Shown here in pieces: positions 16,977-23,823 of a stretch of DNA of 64,000 nt. The notes beneath the pieces were generated by a model, which searched no databases, had not been told where the DNA came from, and was given only the letters and a program-made list of their open reading frames with translations. Source of the DNA: Tranquillimonas alkanivorans (GTDB lineage: Bacteria; Pseudomonadota; Alphaproteobacteria; Rhodobacterales; Rhodobacteraceae); NCBI RefSeq assembly GCF_900115595.1, contig NZ_FOXA01000007.1:147661-211660 (forward strand), in the 5' to 3' direction. Both the position numbers and the translations under genes were made by a program. Within the stretch, counting starts at the first letter, position 1, and each line of letters opens with the position of its first letter.

Positions 16977-17948
16977 CTACTCCGCCGCGGCGGCGAAGAC
17001 CATGTCGATCATCCGCTGCGTTCCGCGGCTGAACTCCAGCGGGCACGGGTACTCATCGCCCTCGCGCAGCGACCGGCCGAAGGCCTCGACCTGGAGCTTG
17101 TACTGGTTTACGCCCGGAATGCGTTCGGTGCGGACGACCTTGCCGTCCGTCTCCACATGCACCTCGGCCTGGCCGAACACGCCCGCGTTGAATGGCGCGG
17201 TCAGGCGCATCACGCCCTGCGTGCCATGGAACACCATTTCCTGCCGCGGGAACATCCGCATCGACACCATGGCGTTATAGCCGAAGCCGGGGAAGCGGGC
17301 CGAGACGTGGGCATAGACGTCCACCCCGTTTTCCCATTGCACGTGCGCGTCCACGTTATCTGGCTCGGCCCCCGTGACGAAGCGGGCCGACCCGAAGGTA
17401 TAGACGCCGATATCGCGCAGGCCGCCGCCCCCGGTGTCCGAGCGGTTGCGGATGTTCTCGGTGTCGTGGGAGTTGTCGAAGCTGAACGCGCCGTCCACGT
17501 GCAGGATCCGCCCGATCTCGCCCGACTGCGCAATCTCGCGAGCGCGCTGCCATTGCGGATGGTGCACGATCATGTAGGCCTCGGCCGCCAGCAGCCCGGC
17601 CTTTTCCCGCGCCGCGATGAGGTCATCAAACTCTTCTTCCTGCAGCGCGATTGGTTTCTCGCACAGCACTGGTTTGCCAGCGGCGAGCGCCTTCTTCGTC
17701 CACTCGACATGCATGTGGTTGGGCAGCGGGATGTAGACCGCGTCGATCTCCGGATCGGCCAGCAGCGCGTCGTAATCGCCGAAGACCCTCAGGCCGGGCG
17801 CAAAGGCGCGGAACGGTTCGGCCTTCGCCGGGTCCGAAGTGGCGAGCCCGGCGAGCACCGCGTGTTCGGCCTGATGGATGGCGGGCCCCATGTGTTCGCG
17901 CGCGAACTTCCCCGCGCCGAGGATGCCCCAGCGGATCGGCGTCTTCAT
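16977..17948 (-). CDS. Gfo/Idh/MocA family oxidoreductase
   Basis: A 323-residue NAD(P)-dependent oxidoreductase. The Rossmann fingerprint WGILGAGKFAREH lies at residues 6-18, CEKPIALQEEEFDDLIAARE carries the conserved EKP lysine, and the C-terminal beta-sheet domain contains GGGGLRDIGVYTFGSARFV, with the D..VY.. motif that holds the substrate. The enzyme should oxidise or reduce a sugar or polyol; the substrate is not predictable. The ATG at 17946-17948 is the natural start for the Rossmann fold. It is monocistronic, downstream of the rpoH terminator. Confidence 0.88.
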   Translation of the reverse strand: MKTPIRWGILGAGKFAREHMGPAIHQAEHAVLAGLATSDPAKAEPFRAFAPGLRVFGDYDALLADPEIDAVYIPLPNHMHVEWTKKALAAGKPVLCEKPIALQEEEFDDLIAAREKAGLLAAEAYMIVHHPQWQRAREIAQSGEIGRILHVDGAFSFDNSHDTENIRNRSDTGGGGLRDIGVYTFGSARFVTGAEPDNVDAHVQWENGVDVYAHVSARFPGFGYNAMVSMRMFPRQEMVFHGTQGVMRLTAPFNAGVFGQAEVHVETDGKVVRTERIPGVNQYKLQVEAFGRSLREGDEYPCPLEFSRGTQRMIDMVFAAAAE

Positions 17949-18058
17949 CGTGCTGTCCCCTATCTTGATGGTCGGCGCGAGGGTACTTGCCCGGGCCCGG
18001 CCGTCAATCACACAGCATCTGCGAATGGGACAGGCATCCGCTCACTCGCCTACATGCG

Positions 18059-18087
18059 AAAAGGGCCCGGACGCATGTCCGGGCCCT
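18059..18087 (-). terminator. rpoH terminator
   Basis: On the minus strand AGGGCCCGGAC and GTCCGGGCCCT form an 11-bp perfect stem with a four-base loop, followed by TTTTCG. It lies 41 bases after the rpoH stop codon. Confidence 0.88.
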
Positions 18088-18127
18088 GGCAATTCAGAAG
18101 GAAGGTACGATGCGGGGGACGTCCGCC

Positions 18128-19024
18128 TCAGGCGGTCGCCATCATCCCCTTTTCGCGCGCAAGCTCGGTCATGCGCTTTTGCAGCTTCTCGAACGCGCGC
18201 ACCTCGATCTGGCGGATACGCTCGCGGCTGACATCGTACTGGCCCGACAGTTCTTCCAGCGTCACCGGCTGATCCTGCAGGCGGCGCTGCATCAGGATGT
18301 CCTTCTCGCGGTCGTTGAGCACGTCCATCGCGTCCATCAGCAGGGCGCGGCGGCTTTCCAGCTCGTTGCGCTCCTCATAGTCGGTGGCCTGGTTGGCGTC
18401 CTCGTCCTCAAGCCAGTCCTGCCACTGGGCAGTGCCCTCGCTGTCGTTCGAGATGGTGGCGTTCAGCGACGCGTCCCCGCCCGACATGCGGCGGTTCATC
18501 GAGATCACCTCGTCCTCGGTCACGCCGAGATCGGTGGCGATCTGCTTGACGTTCTCGGGGCGCAGGTCCCCTTCCTCGAGCGCGCCGATGCGGGCCTTGG
18601 CCTTGCGCAGGTTGAAGAACAGTTTCTTCTGCCCGCTGGTTGTGCCGAGCTTCACAAGGCTCCACGATCGCAGGATATACTCCTGGATCGAGGCGCGGAT
18701 CCACCACATCGCATAGGTCGCCAGGCGGAACCCCTTCTCCGGGTCGAACCGCTTGACCGCCTGCATCAGGCCCACGTTCGCCTCGGAAATCACCTCGGCC
18801 TGCGGCAGGCCATAGCCGCGGTAGCCCATGGCGATCTTGGCCGCCAGGCGCAGATGGCTGGTGACCAGCTGGTGCGCGGCCTCGGTATCCTGATCCTCGG
18901 CCCAACGCTTGGCCAGCATGTATTCCTGCTCGGGCTCCAGCATCGGAAACTTGCGGATTTCCTGCAGGTACCGGTTAAGCCCCTGTTCCGGGCTCGGGGC
19001 CGGAAGATTCGCGTATGTGCTCAT
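18128..19024 (-). CDS. rpoH: RNA polymerase sigma-32 factor RpoH
   Basis: A 298-residue heat-shock sigma factor. Regions 1.2 and 2 are intact (LVTSHLRLAAKIAMGYRGYG; GLMQAVKRFDPEKGF; ATYAMWWIRASIQEYILRS), the RpoH box QKKLFFNLR is at residues 132-140, and region 4.2 has the helix-turn-helix QPVTLEELSGQYDVSRERI. It directs RNA polymerase to heat-shock promoters; RpoH box residues take part in DnaK/FtsH control in other bacteria. GGAAGGAGGGACTGTC precedes the ATG. The upstream region contains a 16-bp perfect palindrome and a hairpin next to the ribosome binding site (separate entries). Many alphaproteobacteria have two rpoH paralogs; only one is in this window. Confidence 0.96.
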   Translation of the reverse strand: MSTYANLPAPSPEQGLNRYLQEIRKFPMLEPEQEYMLAKRWAEDQDTEAAHQLVTSHLRLAAKIAMGYRGYGLPQAEVISEANVGLMQAVKRFDPEKGFRLATYAMWWIRASIQEYILRSWSLVKLGTTSGQKKLFFNLRKAKARIGALEEGDLRPENVKQIATDLGVTEDEVISMNRRMSGGDASLNATISNDSEGTAQWQDWLEDEDANQATDYEERNELESRRALLMDAMDVLNDREKDILMQRRLQDQPVTLEELSGQYDVSRERIRQIEVRAFEKLQKRMTELAREKGMMATA

Positions 19025-19040
19025 GACAGTCCCTCCTTCC

Positions 19041-19059
19041 CCCGACGCGTGTCGGGAGG
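19041..19059 (-). promoter_or_regulatory. rpoH 5'-UTR hairpin next to the ribosome binding site
   Basis: In the rpoH message CCCGAC and GTCGGG (19041-19056) pair around an ACGC loop just upstream of GGAAGGAGGG. A CCTCC at 19055-19059 is complementary to the GGAGG of the ribosome binding site (19031-19036), so an alternative pairing could hide it. A temperature-sensitive role is inference only. Confidence 0.4.
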
Positions 19060-19073
19060 TTGGAATGCATATG

Positions 19074-19089
19074 TGAACCGATCGGTTCA
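19074..19089. promoter_or_regulatory. 16-bp perfect palindrome in the rpoH promoter region
   Basis: TGAACCGATCGGTTCA is identical on both strands. On the rpoH strand it is preceded directly by CTTGAAC and followed by CATATG, so it would fill the spacer between a possible -35 (CTTGAA, the heat-shock type) and -10. It looks like an operator for a dimeric repressor, such as a TetR-type protein. Confidence 0.55.
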
Positions 19090-19167
19090 GTTCAAGGGGG
19101 TGCGCACCCGGTTCTTGCCCGAAACAATGAACGCCACCTTGTAACGGGTCCGTAAGACCTTACATCC

Positions 19168-20208
19168 TCACGCGCTTGTGCGCAGCGATCCTTCGCGCAG
19201 CATTTCCTGCAAAGTCGCGAAATCCTCGGGCGGGGCGCTCTCGAAGGCCAGCCACCTGCCGTCGGCGGGATGCGCGAAGCCCAGTTCCGCCGCATGCAAC
19301 GCCTGGCGCGGGAAGGTCCGCGCGGCCTCGGCCGCCGCCGCGCCCACTTCGGCCGGCGAGACCTTGCGCCGCCCGCCATAGACCGCGTCGCCGATCAGGC
19401 CGTGCCCGGCATGGGACATGTGCACCCGGATCTGGTGCGTCCGCCCGGTCTCGAGCCGGCAGGCCACCAGCGCCGCGGCACGGCCGAAACGCTCCTCGAC
19501 CTGCACGCGGGTGACGGCGTGCCGCCCGCCGTTGAAGATCACCGCCTGCCGCTGCCGGTCCGTCCGGTGCCGGGCGAGCCCCGTCGTGATCTTGACCACG
19601 CCGCCCGGCTCGACGCTCACGCCCCGTGTACCGGTCAACCGGGGGTCGGCTACCTCCGGCACCCCGTGGCACAGGGCGAGATACCGGCGATGCACGTCGT
19701 GCGCCTCGAACTGCGCGGCCAGCGCGTGGTGCGCGCGGTCGGTCTTGGCCACGACCAGAAGCCCCGTCGTGTCCTTGTCGATCCGGTGCACGATGCCCGG
19801 CCGCTTCTCGCCGCCCACGCCAGACAGCGCGCCGCCGAAATGGTGCAGAAGCGCGTTGACCAGCGTACCGCCCGGCGTGCCCGGCGCGGGATGCACGACC
19901 ATGCCGGCGGGCTTGTCCACGACCACGAGGTCGTCGTCTTCGTACAGGATCGCAAGGGGGATGTCCTCGGGGCCGATATGGCTCTCGGCCGCCTCCTCGA
20001 CCGCGATTTCGAAGACGTCGCCCTCGGCCACCTTCGCCTTGGCGTCGGTCACGGCCACGCCCCGGCACGTCACCGCCCCGTCGGCGATGAGCCGGGCCAG
20101 TCGCGAGCGGCTCAGATGCGCATCCTCTGGCACGTCGCGCGCCAGTGCCTTATCAAGGCGGCCGGGCGGGTCGGCGGCAAGGATCACCCGGACGAGCGAG
20201 GCGGGCAT
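19168..20208 (-). CDS. RluA/RluD-family rRNA pseudouridine synthase
   Basis: A 346-residue protein with an N-terminal S4 RNA-binding domain (RLDKALARDVPEDAHLSRSR) and a pseudouridine synthase domain. The catalytic Asp144 is in VHRIDKDTTGLLVVAKTD, where the family usually has HRLDxxTSG. Other conserved parts are VVVDKPAGMVVHPAPG and LETGRTHQIRVHMSHAGHGL. The length and the S4 domain suggest RluD-type modification of helix 69 of 23S rRNA, but RluC-type specificity is not excluded. The ATG (20206-20208) overlaps the divergent ATG of the next gene by two bases (CATG). Confidence 0.9.
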   Translation of the reverse strand: MPASLVRVILAADPPGRLDKALARDVPEDAHLSRSRLARLIADGAVTCRGVAVTDAKAKVAEGDVFEIAVEEAAESHIGPEDIPLAILYEDDDLVVVDKPAGMVVHPAPGTPGGTLVNALLHHFGGALSGVGGEKRPGIVHRIDKDTTGLLVVAKTDRAHHALAAQFEAHDVHRRYLALCHGVPEVADPRLTGTRGVSVEPGGVVKITTGLARHRTDRQRQAVIFNGGRHAVTRVQVEERFGRAAALVACRLETGRTHQIRVHMSHAGHGLIGDAVYGGRRKVSPAEVGAAAAEAARTFPRQALHAAELGFAHPADGRWLAFESAPPEDFATLQEMLREGSLRTSA

Positions 20209-20506
20209 GACGGATACTCCAAGCGGACAGGACCGCCACCTCAGGTTCCTGAAGTGGCTCGTGACCGGGCTGACCGGCACGATGATGGCGGGCCTCTTAG
20301 TCCTGATCTATCTCTTTGTCACCCGTTTCCCCGATCCGAGCCGGATCCCCCTGCCCGAAAGCGTCACCCTGCCCTCTGGGACCGAAGCCGTGGCTTTCAC
20401 CCGCGGGCCGGGCTGGTACGCCGTGGTCACGGCCGAGGACGAGATCCTGATTCTCGACCCGGGCAGCGGCGCCGTGCGCCAGACTGTCCGGATCGAGCCA
20501 CGCTGA
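20207..20506 (+). CDS. Small single-pass membrane protein (DUF6476-like)
   Basis: A 99-residue protein with one transmembrane segment (about residues 18-40, WLVTGLTGTMMAGLLVLIYL) and a C-terminal extracytoplasmic part ending EDEILILDPGSGAVRQT. It resembles a small family found in Rhodobacterales, recalled as DUF6476; the function is unknown. Its ATG shares the CATG with the pseudouridine synthase gene on the other strand, so its promoter and ribosome binding site must lie inside that gene. No strong Shine-Dalgarno sequence is seen. Confidence 0.72.
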   Translation: MTDTPSGQDRHLRFLKWLVTGLTGTMMAGLLVLIYLFVTRFPDPSRIPLPESVTLPSGTEAVAFTRGPGWYAVVTAEDEILILDPGSGAVRQTVRIEPR

Positions 20507-20510
20507 CGCC

Positions 20511-20969
20511 TCAGACCAGGTCTCGACGCATCGTCGCCATGCCGCCGCGCCGCGCCAGCTCCTCGTAGCCGGCGGCGACGTAGACGGCGAAGGCGGGCTC
20601 GTTGTCGGTCTCGACCTTCAGCGTGATCGACAGCGCGCCGAGGCTGCGCGCCGCCTCCTCGGCCAGCGCGGCCAGCTGCGCGCCCGCGCCGCCCCGCGCT
20701 GCCTCCTCGACGAAGACATAGGCCAGGTGCCGCACCTCGGGCCCGACGCCCACGCGCAGGGCGAAGAAGCCGACCTCGCGCCCGGTCCCGTCAACCAGGT
20801 AGAACGAAGCGTCGTCGGGCTCGTTCAGCCACTTCTCCTGCCATTCGCGCGGATCGAAGGGACGCTGCGCGTTCGGGTTCACGAGGGCGAGCTCCTTCCC
20901 GTCCGCCAGAAGCCGCGCCAGCGGCCCCAGGTCGAAGGGCACGTTCGGTCGGATCGTCAGGTCTGACAC
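20511..20969 (-). CDS. GNAT family N-acetyltransferase
   Basis: A 152-residue acetyltransferase. The acetyl-CoA-binding segment is degenerate (AARGGAGAQLAALAEEAARSLGA, where R/Q-x-x-G-x-G/A is expected), preceded by the strand RHLAYVFVEE and followed by LSITLKVETDNEPAFAVYVAAGYEEL, the usual Y..GF/Y..L ending. The start is placed at GTG 20967-20969, which is preceded by GGGAGAGGTGAC. A longer frame continues upstream but passes through a repeat and then tRNA-His, so it cannot be coding. The acetylated substrate is unknown. Confidence 0.78.
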   Translation of the reverse strand: MSDLTIRPNVPFDLGPLARLLADGKELALVNPNAQRPFDPREWQEKWLNEPDDASFYLVDGTGREVGFFALRVGVGPEVRHLAYVFVEEAARGGAGAQLAALAEEAARSLGALSITLKVETDNEPAFAVYVAAGYEELARRGGMATMRRDLV

Positions 20970-21034
20970 GTCACCTCTCCCGCTCCACGGAAAACCCGCC
21001 GCCTCGCACAACGCCGCGCCGTGATCAACCGCCC

Positions 21035-21135
21035 CCGGTGTTTCTCCTTGCCGAAATACTTCCGCCGGAGGCATCGCGCGCCGCAGGCGCGCAACACATC
21101 GGCGTCGCGCCGCAGGCGCGTCAATATCCTCGGCG
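21035..21135. repeat. Dispersed intergenic repeat, copy B
   Basis: CCGGTGTTTCTCCTTGCCGA then AATACTTCCGCCGGAGGCAT closely matches the block at 49953-50000. It is followed by two copies of CGCGCCGCAGGCGCG and then by CAATATCCTCGGCGG, the inverted counterpart of the family end. No gene is present here. Confidence 0.65.
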
Positions 21136-21185
21136 GCTCCGGAATCAGAGGGCCACGCCAGCGCCGAGATCAAGATGAGGGGGAG

Positions 21186-21262
21186 TGGTACCGCCTCCCC
21201 GGCTCGAACGGGGGACCTCTGGATCCACAATCCAGCGCTCTAACCAACTGAGCTAAGGCGGC
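21186..21262 (-). tRNA. tRNA-His (anticodon GTG)
   Basis: The acceptor stem GCCGCCT/AGGCGGT, anticodon arm CTGGA-TTGTGGA-TCCAG (anticodon GTG), T arm CCCCG-TTCGAGC-CGGGG and an encoded CCA are all present. There is no extra G at -1 opposite the discriminator, and the discriminator is A; both features are characteristic of alphaproteobacterial tRNA-His. Confidence 0.95.
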
Positions 21263-21424
21263 ATCGCGTCTTGCGTGGGGCGCGGTTTAGCGAGGGCGCG
21301 AACCGATTGCAAGAGGTCCGGCGCACGGTCGTGCCGCTTTCCGTCGCGGCGGCCCACCGGCCGGCGGATCTTGCGCCCCGGCGCGGCTCGGAGTACCCAC
21401 AGCCGCCGTGCGAAGGAGACAGAC

Positions 21425-21640
21425 ATGGGCATCGACAGCGAATCCGACACCGAAGTCAACCTGCAGATCGGCCCCACCACCCTGGGCATGGTCCGCATCT
21501 ACGTCGAGGGCAGCGGCATCGAGGTGCCGATGGATTTCGAGCCCGAGGAGGCCGAGGAGATCGCCGAGGAGATCCGCGCCGCCGCCGCGCGCGCCCGGCA
21601 GATGGCCAAGGGCAACAAGGGCGGCAAGGGCAAGCGCTGA
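21425..21640 (+). CDS. Short acidic protein with basic tail (DUF6324-like)
   Basis: A 71-residue protein: an acidic beta-rich first half (TEVNLQIGPTTLGMVRIYVE) followed by DFEPEEAEEIAEEIRAAAAR, a charged helix, and a Gly/Lys-rich basic tail (AKGNKGGKGKR). I recall similar short proteins in Rhodobacterales under DUF6324; function is unknown. CGAAGGAGACAGAC in front of the ATG is a strong ribosome binding site. It lies between tRNA-His and the convergent mmcB gene. Confidence 0.7.
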   Translation: MGIDSESDTEVNLQIGPTTLGMVRIYVEGSGIEVPMDFEPEEAEEIAEEIRAAAARARQMAKGNKGGKGKR

Positions 21641-21643
21641 TGC

Positions 21644-22096
21644 TCAGCCGAGCGCCGCGCCCGGATCGCGCGCCGCCTGCCAGCGCAGCGCGGCGTGCCG
21701 GGCGAACTTCTGCACCATGACCTTGCGCCGGGCCGGCGCCAGCTTCGCCTCGGGCGCCATGCGCACGATCTCGGCGTCGTAGGGATCGGCGACGATCAGG
21801 CCGGTGTCGTCCGGCAGCAGCTCGACCGGGAAGTCGGCGTCGACGGCCCAGAAGAACCGGTCGCACCATTCGAGGTAGTAGTGCCACTTGCGGTCCGAGG
21901 TGAAGTCGACGCGGCTCGACTTGCACTCGACCACCCAGATCTCGCCCTTGGGCCCCAGCGCCATGACGTCGACGCGCAGTCCCGGCGCCGGGATCAGTTC
22001 CTCGACCGTGACGAAATCGTGGCCCAGCAGGTGCCGGCACACGCCGCGCGCCAGAAGCTGGCCGGGTTTGATTTCGGAGGCGTGATCGTCTGGCAT
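21644..22096 (-). CDS. mmcB: MmcB family DNA repair protein
   Basis: A 150-residue protein of the MmcB (DUF1052) family, first described in Caulobacter as a mitomycin-C-induced repair factor. The PD-(D/E)xK nuclease-like core is clear: PGLRVDVMALGPKGEIWVVE followed by CKSSRVDFTSDRKWHYY, giving D, E and CK in the right order, then the helix YYLEWCDRFFWAVDADFP. It is alphaproteobacteria-specific, which supports the assignment of the window. The ATG at 22094-22096 is the natural start. LexA sites could not be identified with confidence upstream. Confidence 0.88.
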   Translation of the reverse strand: MPDDHASEIKPGQLLARGVCRHLLGHDFVTVEELIPAPGLRVDVMALGPKGEIWVVECKSSRVDFTSDRKWHYYLEWCDRFFWAVDADFPVELLPDDTGLIVADPYDAEIVRMAPEAKLAPARRKVMVQKFARHAALRWQAARDPGAALG

Positions 22097-22201
22097 GATC
22101 AGAGTGTGAACAAAAGGTAAACGAAATGCAAGGCGCGGACCGCCACGAAGAATTCGCGCTGCCCCCTTGCCGGCACCGGGGCGCGGGCTTAAGTCTGCCG
22201 C

Positions 22202-22363
22202 GTGACGGGCACTGCCCTTCCCGTGCAGGGGAGAATTCCGGTGGCCTTACTCAATTCCGAGGGAGCTGGCTCTGAGCGGATCCTGGTCCGTTTACCTGGC
22301 GCCCACCTGTTCTTACAGGTCCTCGGGAATTTAAAAACCCCACGTTTGCGGTGGTCCCGTCAC
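22202..22363 (+). ncRNA. ssrS: Probable 6S RNA
   Basis: The 5' end GTGACGGGcACTGCC pairs with the 3' end GGTGGTCCCGTCAC over 14 positions (two G-U pairs, one bulge), closing a 162-base structure. Inside, AATTCCGAGG (22253-22262) pairs with CCTCGGGAATT (22321-22331) on the far side of a large open region, and ACCTGTTCTTACAGGT makes an apical hairpin. A closed outer stem, a wide central bubble and an irregular apical arm are the 6S RNA layout, and GGCGCCCACCTG resembles alphaproteobacterial 6S sequences as I remember them. 6S RNA binds the housekeeping RNA polymerase in stationary phase. The gene stands alone, convergent with 22471-22764. Confidence 0.68.
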
Positions 22364-22420
22364 ATTCTCCAGCCACAGCTTCGCAAGGTGTCCTGACAGG
22401 GGCACGCGACCGCAAAGGGC

Positions 22421-22443
22421 CAAGTTCGTTCAGAACGAACTTG
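22421..22443. repeat. Inverted repeat, first of a tandem hairpin pair
   Basis: CAAGTTCGTT-CAG-AACGAACTTG is a perfect 10-bp stem with a three-base loop. It abuts the second hairpin directly. Confidence 0.8.
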
Positions 22444-22468
22444 GCAAAAGCCTTTTGAAGGCTTTTGC
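22444..22468. terminator. Second tandem hairpin, probable terminator
   Basis: GCAAAAGCCTT-TTG-AAGGCTTTTGC is a perfect 11-bp stem two bases beyond the stop codon of the minus-strand membrane protein gene. Stem ends rich in A or T make it usable in both directions, so it may end both that gene and the 6S RNA transcript. Confidence 0.6.
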
Positions 22469-22470
22469 GC

Positions 22471-22764
22471 TCAGCAGCGGCGATCCTCGACCGGCACAGG
22501 GATCGCGTCGAACTGCCGCACGCCGCCGCGCGGGGGACGCTCGTCCTCGGCCAGCCGCATCACGGCGATGCCGAACTGCGCGCCCGAGAACACGATGCCG
22601 TTGAACATGACCAGCAGGCCCACGGCCAGAAGGCCGTCGGGCGAATGCGTCACGAGGTGCCAAAGGTTGGCGACGTTGAAATACAGCAGCATCGCCACGA
22701 AGGCGGCCGAGAGGCCGAAGCCGATCAGGACGTGCCGGATGTAGAAGCGGACGAGTCGGGGCAT
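22471..22764 (-). CDS. Small two-helix inner membrane protein, unknown
   Basis: A 97-residue protein with two transmembrane segments: VLIGFGLSAAFVAMLLYFNV (about residues 12-31) and GLLAVGLLVMFNGIVFSGAQ (about 44-64), then a 30-residue cytosolic tail rich in Arg and Pro that ends in Cys. I do not recognise a named family. GGAAGGAGACAGACC before the ATG at 22762-22764 is a good ribosome binding site. It lies 54 bases downstream of nusB in the same direction and may be the last gene of the riboflavin-nusB operon. Confidence 0.75.
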   Translation of the reverse strand: MPRLVRFYIRHVLIGFGLSAAFVAMLLYFNVANLWHLVTHSPDGLLAVGLLVMFNGIVFSGAQFGIAVMRLAEDERPPRGGVRQFDAIPVPVEDRRC

Positions 22765-22818
22765 GGTCTGTCTCCTTCCACCGCTCAATCTAGGAGCGGG
22801 AGCGGCGGAAGGAAGGGG

Positions 22819-23283
22819 TCAGAATGCCTCGGGCTTGGCCTCGCGCGCCATGTGGTCGAGCACGGCGTTCACGAATTTCGGCTCGCGCCCGTCGGGGTAG
22901 AACGCCTTGGCCACGTCCACGTATTCGACGATCACCACCTTCGGCGGCGCCGCGCCCTCGATCAACTCCGCGCCGGCGGCGCGGAACAGCGCGCGCAGCG
23001 TGGGATCGATGCGGGCGATCGGCCACTTGGCGACCAGGGCCCGGTGGGTCATCTGGTCGATTTTCGCCTGCCAATTCACCGCGTCCTCGACGAGCTTTCG
23101 GAAGAGGTCCACGTCGCCTTCCGCCATCTCGTCTTCGTCATAGACGGCGCCGAAGCGGAAATCCTCGAACTCCCGCCGGATCTTCTCGACCGTCTGGCCC
23201 GATTGCTCCATCTGGAACAGCGCCTGCACGGCGTAAAGCCGCGCGGCCGAGCGCATCTGCCGCTTGTCGGGTGCCTTGGTCAT
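22819..23283 (-). CDS. nusB: Transcription antitermination factor NusB
   Basis: A 154-residue all-helical NusB. Typical blocks are RSAARLYAVQALFQMEQSG at the N terminus (the arginine-rich RNA-binding helix), RALVAKWPIARIDPTLRALF and the C-terminal KVVIVEYVDVAKAFYPDGR leading to FVNAVLDHMA. NusB with NusE (S10) binds boxA of rRNA leaders and prevents premature termination. ribH directly precedes it and the two overlap by four bases (23280-23283), the classical ribH-nusB arrangement. Confidence 0.95.
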   Translation of the reverse strand: MTKAPDKRQMRSAARLYAVQALFQMEQSGQTVEKIRREFEDFRFGAVYDEDEMAEGDVDLFRKLVEDAVNWQAKIDQMTHRALVAKWPIARIDPTLRALFRAAGAELIEGAAPPKVVIVEYVDVAKAFYPDGREPKFVNAVLDHMAREAKPEAF

Positions 23284-23822
23284 GCCGATGCCGGTCCTTC
23301 GTTGTCGCCCGCCACGCGGTAGCTGCCGGGCTTGAAGCCCACGCCCTTGGTCTGGCGCGCCCACTTGCGCGACAGCGCGATCAGGTGCAGCGCCGCCTCG
23401 GCCGCGCCGCCGCCCTTGTTCTGGCCCTGCGGGTCGGCGCGCACGGCCGCCTGGTCGTGGTTCTCGACCGTCAGGATGCCGTTGCCGATATTCGCGCCCT
23501 CGAGCCCCAGCAGCGTCAGCGCCCGGCTGGAGTCGTTGCAGACCGTCTCGTAATGTGTCGTCTCGCCCCGGATCACGCAGCCCAGCGCCACGAAGCCGTC
23601 GAAATTCGACTGCCGGTGCGCGATACGGATGGCGATCGGCACCTCGAGCGCGCCGGGCACCTCGACCACCTCGGCGGTGGCGCCCGCGCCTTCCAGCGCG
23701 GCGAGCGCGCCGGCAACCAGGTCGTCGGCGATGTCCTTGTAGTACGGCGCCACCACGACCAGGACCTTCACGGGCTCGTCAAACGCGGGCAGCGGCGGGG
23801 TGTAATGCGATGCGCCAGCCAT
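23280..23822 (-). CDS. ribH: 6,7-dimethyl-8-ribityllumazine synthase
   Basis: A 180-residue lumazine synthase, the penultimate enzyme of riboflavin synthesis; it condenses the DHBP four-carbon unit with the ribitylamino-uracil. Family landmarks are VVEVPGALEVPIAIRIA, GFVALGCVIRGETTHYETVC (the catalytic loop), SRALTLLGLEGANIGNGIL and TVENHDQAAVRADPQGQNKG (catalytic His in ENHDQA). The ATG at 23820-23822 lies one base from the ribB stop region, so ribB, ribH and nusB form one tightly packed operon. Confidence 0.95.
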   Translation of the reverse strand: MAGASHYTPPLPAFDEPVKVLVVVAPYYKDIADDLVAGALAALEGAGATAEVVEVPGALEVPIAIRIAHRQSNFDGFVALGCVIRGETTHYETVCNDSSRALTLLGLEGANIGNGILTVENHDQAAVRADPQGQNKGGGAAEAALHLIALSRKWARQTKGVGFKPGSYRVAGDNEGPASA

Positions 23823-23823
23823 G

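Noticed and set aside
20970..21230. N-terminal extension of the GNAT acetyltransferase frame
   Set aside because: It crosses a dispersed repeat and enters tRNA-His; a GTG with a good ribosome binding site exists at 20969.
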